DNA of 18,426 nucleotides from Sphingomonadaceae bacterium. GTDB taxonomy: Bacteria > Pseudomonadota > Alphaproteobacteria > Sphingomonadales > Sphingomonadaceae. Positions 1 through 5,072 of the stretch are shown here, piece after piece. Below the pieces are notes generated by a model, which did not search any database, was not told where the DNA came from, and was given only the letters and a program-made list of their open reading frames with translations. The position numbers and the translations under genes were made by a program. How positions within the stretch are numbered: the stretch's first letter is position 1; every line of letters begins with the position of its first letter. The stretch is taken from positions 9,158 to 27,583 of the forward strand of contig JAHDXX010000010.1 of the NCBI GenBank assembly GCA_023384025.1, read 5' to 3'.

Positions 1-1344
1 GAACGCGACCGAAGCCCCGCCGGTCTGGCGGTCGAGCAGGTTGAGGAACGCATCCCCCAGCAGGCCGGGCGTGTTGCGGCGCTCGTAGGTGAAGGTATAC
101 TCATACGGCGCCTCGCGCCGGGTCTGGGCATAGCCGCCGCGCAGGTCCACGCTCAGCTCGCCGAATTCGAGTTCGGCCACGCCTTGCGCGTTGATCAGCT
201 GCCGCTCGAACCAGCCGGTGGTCTGTTCCTGCACGCTGTCATCGTCCTGCAGGTCTTCGCCGATGGCGAGGCCGGCACGCTTGAGCGAATCCCGGATGTA
301 GAGGTTGGTCACGCGGAACTTGTGCTCGCCCAGCTCCAGCCCGAAGCCGAGCAGGGCGTTCACCTGGATGCGGTTGTCGGTCACGAATTCGCGGAAATCG
401 CTGTCGAGATCGAGATCGGCGTTGATCGCCGACTGCGAAATGATGTCGCGGCTGCGCCACTTGTTGCTGAGCGAGGCGGTGGCGATCACCCCGAAGCGGC
501 CGTCGTCGCCGAAGTCGAACGAAGTCCCGGCGGTGATCCCGCCCGACCAGTTGGCCGGGATCTGGTTGTTCTTCTGAAGCAGGATCAGGTTTGGATTGCC
601 CAGCTGCTTGAGGATCGCCTGCTGGTCGACATCGGGATCGCTCATCCTGAGGCCCGAGTCAAAGAACGATTGCAGCGCAGGCGGGGCATCGCGGGTGCCG
701 TCGTCGAACCCGAACCAGTCATAGTCCGAGCCGTAGTAAGCGAGGCCGTTGTTGAAGGTGGTGAAGCTGTCGCCGCTGACCCCGGCGCTGATCTTCACGA
801 AGCTTTCGTCGGGGATCGAGACCGTGGTGAGGTTGATTACCCCGCCGCCGAATTCGCCGGGGTAGTTGGCGGAGAAGGTCTTCTGCACCAGGCTGGAAGC
901 GATCACGTCGGTCGGGAAGATGTCGAGCGGGACCACGCGGCTGAGCGGTTCGGGCGAAGGCAGCGGCAAGCCGTTGAGCAGCGCAAGCGAATAGCGGTCA
1001 CCCAGGCCGCGCACGAACACGAAGCCGTTGCCTTGCACCGACAGGCCGGTGACGCGCCCCAGCGCGCCGGCAATATCGCCTTCGCCGGTGCGGGCGATGG
1101 CTTCGGTCGAGAGGACCGAGACGACCTGCGTGGCGCTGCGGGTAATATCCTGGTTGCGGCGACCGGTGACGATGATCTCGCCGCCAGGCACGGAAATGTC
1201 CGGCTGGTCGAATTCCTCTTCCTCGACCGGCGCTGGCTGCTGGTCCGCTGCCGCCGGATCGGCGTCCTGCGCCAGTGCGGCGCCGGGATAGGTGAGGGCG
1301 GTGGACAGCAGAAGCAGCCCCGCCAACCGCTTACCATTGGACAT
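1..1344 (-). CDS. TonB-dependent outer-membrane receptor, N-terminal 448 residues (runs off left edge)
   Basis: An open frame runs on the minus strand from the ATG at 1344 to the window edge without a stop. The product has a signal peptide (residues 1-25, ending ALA before QDA), an acidic linker, a TonB box EIIVTG at 56-61, and a plug domain containing FVFVRGLGDRYS and YPGEFGGGVINLTT. Beta-barrel sequence follows. Such receptors sit in the outer membrane and import a ligand using energy from TonB-ExbB-ExbD. The plug wording resembles a receptor subgroup that I associate with a neighbouring secreted lipoprotein, which is also the arrangement here. The ligand cannot be told from sequence. An AAAGGGG ribosome site lies about 9 bases before the ATG. 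The gene is downstream of the lipoprotein gene on the same strand, separated by a hairpin. The C-terminal part of the barrel is outside the window. Confidence 0.9.
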   Translation of the reverse strand, partial: MSNGKRLAGLLLLSTALTYPGAALAQDADPAAADQQPAPVEEEEFDQPDISVPGGEIIVTGRRNQDITRSATQVVSVLSTEAIARTGEGDIAGALGRVTGLSVQGNGFVFVRGLGDRYSLALLNGLPLPSPEPLSRVVPLDIFPTDVIASSLVQKTFSANYPGEFGGGVINLTTVSIPDESFVKISAGVSGDSFTTFNNGLAYYGSDYDWFGFDDGTRDAPPALQSFFDSGLRMSDPDVDQQAILKQLGNPNLILLQKNNQIPANWSGGITAGTSFDFGDDGRFGVIATASLSNKWRSRDIISQSAINADLDLDSDFREFVTDNRIQVNALLGFGLELGEHKFRVTNLYIRDSLKRAGLAIGEDLQDDDSVQEQTTGWFERQLINAQGVAELEFGELSVDLRGGYAQTRREAPYEYTFTYERRNTPGLLGDAFLNLLDRQTGGASVAF

Positions 1345-1411
1345 TGTAGTGGGCCCCTTTGTGGAACTGGATCAGTGCAGTGGTTGAGGCCGGTTGCGGC
1401 CCATAAACGAA

Positions 1412-1448
1412 GAGGGAGGCACCCGCTTGCGAGCGAGGCGCCTCCCTC
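1412..1448 (-). terminator. Strong stem-loop between lipoprotein gene and TonB receptor gene
   Basis: A perfect 9-base-pair stem (GAGGGAGGC at 1412-1420 with GCCTCCCTC at 1440-1448) encloses a smaller CGCT/AGCG stem. On the minus strand it lies just past the lipoprotein stop codon and is followed by CTTCGTTTAT, a loose T-rich tail. A second small hairpin, GGCCG/CGGCC, follows at 1388-1401. It could be a full terminator, or a partial one or a 3' stabilising structure that makes the lipoprotein more abundant than the receptor. Confidence 0.65.
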
Positions 1449-1462
1449 CGGTCATTGTCCGG

Positions 1463-3040
1463 TCAGCTGTAGACCGGGAGCGAGGTGCAGACGCCGGTGT
1501 TGCTGGTGCCGCCGAAGTTTGCGGCCGCCGAATTGCAAGTCCAGCCCTGGAAGCGGGTGTCGCTCGCGCCGCTGATCGCACCGATGTAGCTGACGGCTTC
1601 GAAGAAGCTCGACAGCGCAGTCGGGTTGAACGCCGGAACCGCCGTTTCATTGGCCCCGTTGGCGAAGTTCATCGACAGCGTGGCGGTGAACGCCGCGTTG
1701 TTGTTGGTGCCCGCGTTGAAGATGTCGCGGGTGTTCTCCAGCGTCACGCCGCTGCTGCCCGCGCGGAATGCGGTGGCGCAGCCGAGCACGGTCGAGCGGA
1801 ACACCGGAGCACCCAGTTCATCAAGCCCGGCATTGGCTGCGCGGGTGGTTTGGGTCTGGTCGATCCGCAGGCACGGCGTGCCCGAGGACTGGTCGACCAC
1901 CACGGTGTTGGCCACGGTGGCGTCCATCCCGCCACGCATGCGCAGCACCTGGTCGCCGGTGCGGCGCTGGATCAGCGTCGCGTTGACCAGATTGAGGTTG
2001 TTGCGCGGGGTCTGGTCTTCGAGGCCATTGGTCGAATCGCCTTCGAGGATCGTATCGCCTGCGCCTGCGCGCTGGACCGCAACGACGAACTGCATGTTCG
2101 CCTTCACCCCGGTGTCGACGTCGAGCGAGTCGTCTTCCGCGCCGACGACGGCGAGGTTCTTGATGTTGACCCGGCCGCCGAAGAACTCGACCCCGTCGTC
2201 CGAGCTGTTGTAGCTCATGATGTTGCTGAGCGTGGTGCCCGATCCGGTGCCGCCGGTGGTGAGCGACTGGAGCTCGCTGTCACCCGAGAGGACGAAGCCC
2301 GAATAGCGGATCTGGACGAACTGCATTGTGCCCGAGTTGTCGGTCGGGGTCGCGCCGCCGAAGATCGCGGGCTGGGCCGCACCTTCAACCTGACGCTCGC
2401 ACTGCACGGTACCGGGGGTCGCGCCCGGGGCGATACAGTCGGTCACCGGTGCACGCCCGGCAAGGACGACGCCGCCCCACTGGCCTGACGAGTTGTCGTT
2501 GTTGAACCCGGCCACGTTGTCCTGGCTGGTGAACACGATCGGGCGTTCCGCGGTGCCGACCGCGTTGATCTTGTTGCCGCGGTTGACCATCAGGAACGAC
2601 GAGCCCCGGGCATAGACGATCACGCCCGGCTGGAAGCCGAGGGTCACGTTGGTGTCGGTCAGGCCGTCCGAGTTGTCAGGGGCGGGGCCCCCATCGGTGC
2701 CCACGTCGACCCGGCCGTTCATGAAGTAGAGCAGGCCGGGGATATAGGGCAGGGTGGTCGACACGTTGAAGCGCGCCGGCATTTCGCACACGCGATAGGT
2801 GCCGGTCGGGCCGGAGATGGTGCCGCGATCGGTCAGGCCCTGCGGGTCGGAGATCGTCGGGCAGGCGCCGGCCGGGGTCACCATGCTCGGCGGCGGCGGC
2901 GGAGGTGGCGGCGGCGGGGCCGGCGGGTTGTTGATGGTCACGTTGCCGCCGGTGCCCGGCGAAACGATTTCGTCGGCGCCGCAGCCGGTGAGGATCACCA
3001 GGCCACAGCCGAGAACGATGGTACGGCTGAGATTTTTCAC
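1463..3040 (-). CDS. Secreted lipoprotein with predicted beta-helix fold, partner of TonB receptor
   Basis: The 525-residue product begins with a lipoprotein signal; the lipobox LTGC has its Cys at residue 20 and is followed by GADE. A linker with ten consecutive prolines comes next. The body is rich in Asn, Gly, Thr and Val, with repeated short strands typical of a parallel beta-helix, for example NRGNKINAVGTAERPIVFTS, SSDDGVEFFGGRVNIKNL and GAEDDSLDVDTG. Several cysteines suit an extracytoplasmic location. The start is GTG at 3040, bounded by an in-frame TAA three codons upstream. I recognise the overall type as a large uncharacterised family in Sphingomonadales and relatives, often beside a TonB receptor as here; its function is not known to me. 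A binding or surface-capture role for the receptor's ligand is inference. The upstream region carries PhoB-box-like repeats. Confidence 0.85.
   Translation of the reverse strand: MKNLSRTIVLGCGLVILTGCGADEIVSPGTGGNVTINNPPAPPPPPPPPPPSMVTPAGACPTISDPQGLTDRGTISGPTGTYRVCEMPARFNVSTTLPYIPGLLYFMNGRVDVGTDGGPAPDNSDGLTDTNVTLGFQPGVIVYARGSSFLMVNRGNKINAVGTAERPIVFTSQDNVAGFNNDNSSGQWGGVVLAGRAPVTDCIAPGATPGTVQCERQVEGAAQPAIFGGATPTDNSGTMQFVQIRYSGFVLSGDSELQSLTTGGTGSGTTLSNIMSYNSSDDGVEFFGGRVNIKNLAVVGAEDDSLDVDTGVKANMQFVVAVQRAGAGDTILEGDSTNGLEDQTPRNNLNLVNATLIQRRTGDQVLRMRGGMDATVANTVVVDQSSGTPCLRIDQTQTTRAANAGLDELGAPVFRSTVLGCATAFRAGSSGVTLENTRDIFNAGTNNNAAFTATLSMNFANGANETAVPAFNPTALSSFFEAVSYIGAISGASDTRFQGWTCNSAAANFGGTSNTGVCTSLPVYS
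2890..2932 (-). repeat. Polyproline-coding GGC/CCG tract in the lipoprotein linker
   Basis: An imperfect run of GGC/GGA/GGT triplets on the plus strand encodes PPAPPPPPPPPPPS on the minus strand, between the lipid anchor and the folded domain. Gains or losses of whole triplets would change linker length without breaking the frame. Confidence 0.7.
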
Positions 3041-3120
3041 GAGCTTTTAGTCCCCTCTGGACGCCGGAGAATCGGCTGGCAGTGCAACCGAGGTCGCAGT
3101 GGGGCAGCTAGGCGAGGCGC

Positions 3121-3138
3121 GTGACAGTTTCTTTGCAG
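3121..3138 (-). promoter_or_regulatory. PhoB-box-like element proximal to lipoprotein gene
   Basis: Read on the minus strand this is CTGCAAAGAAACTGTCAC: two heptamers 11 bases apart, the second a perfect CTGTCAC and the first matching only CTG and the A at position 6. The known PhoB box is two CTGTCAT-like heptamers with a 4-base spacer. It ends 80 bases before the GTG start. A weak TAGCTG lies 10 bases downstream, at the position of a -10 in Pho promoters. Confidence 0.4.
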
Positions 3139-3150
3139 GAAAGCATTTCA

Positions 3151-3178
3151 ATTCCAGTGACTTATAAAAGTCTGGAAT
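3151..3178. promoter_or_regulatory. 28-base palindrome covering divergent -10-like hexamers
   Basis: ATTCCAG (3151-3157) pairs with CTGGAAT (3172-3178), and ACTT (3160-3163) pairs with AAGT (3168-3171) around a central ATAA. A two-base asymmetry (TG) lies in the left arm. The centre gives TATAAG on the minus strand and TATAAA on the plus strand, so a protein bound here would cover possible -10 elements in both directions. A TTGTCAT half-site at 3179-3185 lies 12 bases upstream of the minus-strand -10. No T-run follows on either strand, so an operator is more likely than a terminator. Confidence 0.45.
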
Positions 3179-3265
3179 ATGACAAACATGACCGCCGAGG
3201 GTGCAAATGTTACAGTCCGGGAAGCTGCCCAAGGCCTTGATTCAGCATCAGGCCCGCGCCACAAC

Positions 3266-3283
3266 ATTGCAGAAATATGACAG
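3266..3283 (-). promoter_or_regulatory. PhoB-box-like element, distal copy
   Basis: Read on the minus strand this is CTGTCATATTTCTGCAAT. The first heptamer is a perfect CTGTCAT and the second, 11 bases later, is CTGCAAT (5 of 7). It points toward the lipoprotein gene, about 226 bases from its start, and lies about 85 bases upstream of the divergent TPR gene. Confidence 0.4.
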
Positions 3284-3366
3284 TGTGACGTTTTTGTTGC
3301 TGATGCAGCGCCCCGGTCGCATCCTGCAATCATAGAAAAGCACGCTTGATAACCGGGAGATGGACT

Positions 3367-3726
3367 ATGGCACTTTCGATCCTTGCCGGGCTGGTTCTGG
3401 CTCAGGCCCCTGCCGCGACGGTCGATGTCGCGTTCACTGAACTCGCCGCCGGGCGCAACGAAGCCGCGATCGTGCGGATCGAAGGCAACCCGGATCTCGC
3501 CGAGAACGACCACGCGCGCCTGATCAACCTCGGTGTGGCCCATGCCCGCGAAGGGCGGACTGAGGAAGCCCGCGCCATGTTCCGGATGGCGGTTCGCGCG
3601 CGTGACAGCGTGCAGCTGGAGACCGCCACCGGTGCCTGGGTCGATTCGCGCGATCTTGCCCGCACGGCCCTTGCCATGCTTGACCGGGGCGCGTTCCAGC
3701 CCGGACCGGTGTTCGCCGCCCGCTAG
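3367..3726 (+). CDS. Small exported TPR-like protein
   Basis: This 119-residue protein starts at the ATG at 3367, chosen because GGGAGA lies 6-7 bases upstream; a TTG 21 bases earlier has no such site. Residues 1-17 (MALSILAGLVLAQAPAA) look like a short signal peptide, which suggests a periplasmic location. Residues about 49-80 (ARLINLGVAHAREGRTEEARAMFRMAV) resemble one tetratricopeptide repeat, with helix-pair spacing and the NLG...A.EGR..EA..MF pattern, and a further helical stretch follows. TPR modules usually bind other proteins. The gene lies just upstream of the VirB operon on the same strand, with about 100 bases between them. It may be unrelated, or may be an assembly helper or substrate carrier for that system. 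I do not recognise a named family. Confidence 0.75.
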   Translation: MALSILAGLVLAQAPAATVDVAFTELAAGRNEAAIVRIEGNPDLAENDHARLINLGVAHAREGRTEEARAMFRMAVRARDSVQLETATGAWVDSRDLARTALAMLDRGAFQPGPVFAAR

Positions 3727-3772
3727 GAAACTGTCGCCCGCACGGGCCCCGAAATCCGACCAAGTCTCTGGT

Positions 3773-3800
3773 TTGCTGTCACCGGCGTGTCATGTAGGAT
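3773..3800 (+). promoter_or_regulatory. Candidate promoter of the VirB operon
   Basis: TTGCTG (3773-3778) and TAGGAT (3795-3800) are separated by 16 bases and resemble sigma-70 -35 and -10 hexamers (3 of 6 and 4 of 6). The PhoB-box-like repeat at 3776-3793 fills the spacer between them. Transcription would begin near 3807, close to the first gene's start. Confidence 0.35.
3776..3793 (+). promoter_or_regulatory. PhoB-box-like element upstream of the VirB operon
   Basis: CTGTCACCGGCGTGTCAT contains the heptamers CTGTCAC and GTGTCAT with the 4-base spacer expected of a PhoB box. They match the CTGTCAT consensus at 6 of 7 positions each, the best match in the window. The box overlaps the -35/-10 spacer of the candidate promoter rather than lying upstream of it. 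That could mean repression, or a different start point. Confidence 0.45.
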
Positions 3801-3827
3801 GCGCAAGGGGGCCGGATGGAGGGTTCG

Positions 3828-4451
3828 ATGATTCTCGCTGGGCGGTTCGTTTCGCGCATGATGGTGGCCTGCGGCCTTGCCGCAGCCTCCGTGCCTGCGC
3901 AGGCCGACGTGCTCGAGATTGGTGAAGGCGGTGCGCAATGGATTGCGGGCGGCCCTGTCTCGTTGCAGCCGGTTGCGGTCGAGACAGCCGCAGCGTTCGA
4001 ACTCGGCGCGGATTTCGCGGTGCCGGATGCCGTGGTCGCCGATCCGGCGCGCCATGCCGCACATGTGCCGCAGCGCTACGCTCCCAAGGTTTACGAACTG
4101 TCTGCCCGGTTCGACCTGTCGCCTGCGCTGATCGAAGCGCTGGTGTGGCAGGAAAGCCGCTGGCGCGAAGGTGCCGTCAGCCATGCCGGCGCGCGCGGCC
4201 TCGCGCAGCTCATGCCGGGCACCGCGCGCTATCTCGGGGTCAATCCCGACGATCCCTACGCCAACCTCGAAGGCGGCGCGCGCTACCTGCGCGAACAGCT
4301 CGACCGGTTTGACGGCGACCTTGAACGCGCGCTTGCCGCCTACAACGCCGGCCCCGGCCGGGTCGAGCGCGCCGGTGGCATCCCGCGCATCCGCGAAACC
4401 CAGCTCTATGTCGCGGCCATCCTGGGCCGCCTTGCTGCCCATTCCCGATAA
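3828..4451 (+). CDS. virB1: Lytic transglycosylase, VirB1-like
   Basis: The product (207 residues from ATG 3828; 211 from ATG 3816) has a signal peptide ending VPAQA and a C-terminal SLT-type transglycosylase domain from about residue 85. The catalytic Glu is E109 in LVWQESRW. Further family motifs are GARGLAQLMPGTARYLG, NLEGGARYL and ALAAYNAGPGRV. Such enzymes cut peptidoglycan glycan strands in the periplasm; as VirB1 they open space for a type IV secretion channel. GGAGGG at 3818-3823 favours the 3828 start, although AAGGGGG before 3816 keeps the longer form possible. It heads the VirB operon and its TAA is 14 bases before virB2. A general cell-wall transglycosylase role cannot be excluded, but the position supports VirB1. 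Confidence 0.88.
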   Translation: MILAGRFVSRMMVACGLAAASVPAQADVLEIGEGGAQWIAGGPVSLQPVAVETAAAFELGADFAVPDAVVADPARHAAHVPQRYAPKVYELSARFDLSPALIEALVWQESRWREGAVSHAGARGLAQLMPGTARYLGVNPDDPYANLEGGARYLREQLDRFDGDLERALAAYNAGPGRVERAGGIPRIRETQLYVAAILGRLAAHSR

Positions 4452-4465
4452 GGACTGATACACCC

Positions 4466-4759
4466 ATGCACCTGCCTGCCCGTCTTGCTGCCCTTGTTGC
4501 CTTCCTGTCGCCCAGTGCCGCGCTGGCCCAGGCCGATCCGCAAGGGTCGGGCCCGATCGTGGCTGCGCTCGGCTGGCTTCAGGGCACCCTGCTCGGCAAT
4601 GTCGCCACCGCAGTCGCGGTGATGGCGGTTGCCGCAGTCGGCTTCGGCATGCTCACGGGCCGGATGAACTGGCGCTTCGGCGCGACGGTGATCATCGGCG
4701 TGTTCATCCTGTTCGGCGCTGCGTCGATCGTCGCCGGCATCCAGGGTGTGGCGAGCTGA
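4466..4759 (+). CDS. virB2: VirB2/TrbC-type major pilin
   Basis: This 97-residue protein has a long signal peptide ending ALAQA at about residue 23. Two hydrophobic helices follow (NVATAVAVMAVAAVGFGMLTG and WRFGATVIIGVFILFGAASIVAG), split by the short charged loop RMNWR. This is the standard layout of VirB2/TrbC pilins, which insert in the inner membrane and are extracted to form the type IV secretion pilus. Size and position between virB1 and virB3 fit. AAGGA at 4450-4454 is about 11 bases before the ATG, a rather long spacing. Confidence 0.88.
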   Translation: MHLPARLAALVAFLSPSAALAQADPQGSGPIVAALGWLQGTLLGNVATAVAVMAVAAVGFGMLTGRMNWRFGATVIIGVFILFGAASIVAGIQGVAS

Positions 4760-4760
4760 C

Positions 4761-5057
4761 ATGACCGCGCCCGCCGCGCCTCTGGTCCGCCACCCTGTGC
4801 ACCGTGCGCTGACCCGCCCGCAGATGTTCATGGGCGTGACCTACAATTACTTCGTCATCAATCTGGCGGTGACGACCGAGGTGTTCCTGATCACCGGCAG
4901 CTGGCTGGCGATTCTCGCTGCGCTGGCGATGCACGCGATCGGCTATGTCGCCTGCCTGCGCGAGCCGCGCGTGTTCGATCTGTGGATCACCAAGGTCAGC
5001 AAGTGTCCGCGCGTGCCCAACTACAAGCGCTGGGGCTGCAACAGCTATGCCGCGTAA
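4761..5057 (+). CDS. virB3: VirB3 inner-membrane T4SS component
   Basis: This 98-residue protein has a short cytoplasmic N terminus with the VirB3-like wording LVRHPVHRALTRPQMFMGV. A hydrophobic hairpin follows (about residues 30-65), then a conserved-looking C terminus ending in REPRVFDLWITK and KRWGCNSY. VirB3 associates with the VirB4 ATPase at the inner membrane. The ATG at 4761 is one base after the virB2 stop, which implies translational coupling. A GTG 15 bases earlier, inside virB2, is in frame but less likely. Confidence 0.9.
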   Translation: MTAPAAPLVRHPVHRALTRPQMFMGVTYNYFVINLAVTTEVFLITGSWLAILAALAMHAIGYVACLREPRVFDLWITKVSKCPRVPNYKRWGCNSYAA

Positions 5058-5072
5058 CGAAAGGCCCAACCG

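Larger units (their letters stand above)
3041..3366. other. Divergent intergenic region with several regulatory-looking elements
   Basis: These 326 bases separate the minus-strand lipoprotein gene from the plus-strand TPR gene and contain no convincing gene; the short frames here lack family resemblance. The region is more AT-rich than its surroundings. It holds three GTCA-type half-site clusters (3121-3138, 3179-3193 and 3266-3283) and a 28-base palindrome at 3151-3178. A TATAAG -10-like hexamer on the minus strand (3161-3166) overlaps a TATAAA on the plus strand. Confidence 0.7.

Noticed and set aside
184..1575. A 463-codon plus-strand frame
   Set aside because: It is antisense to a TonB receptor with signal peptide, TonB box and plug motifs, so it is a shadow.
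1394..2488. A 364-codon plus-strand frame
   Set aside because: It is antisense to the lipoprotein gene and has shadow-type composition.
3148..3543. Short minus-strand frames across the divergent intergenic region
   Set aside because: They overlap the TPR gene and regulatory elements, with no ribosome site or family resemblance.
3731..3746. GCCCG/CGGGC mini-hairpin after the TPR gene as a terminator
   Set aside because: The stem is only five base pairs with a two-base loop and no T-run.
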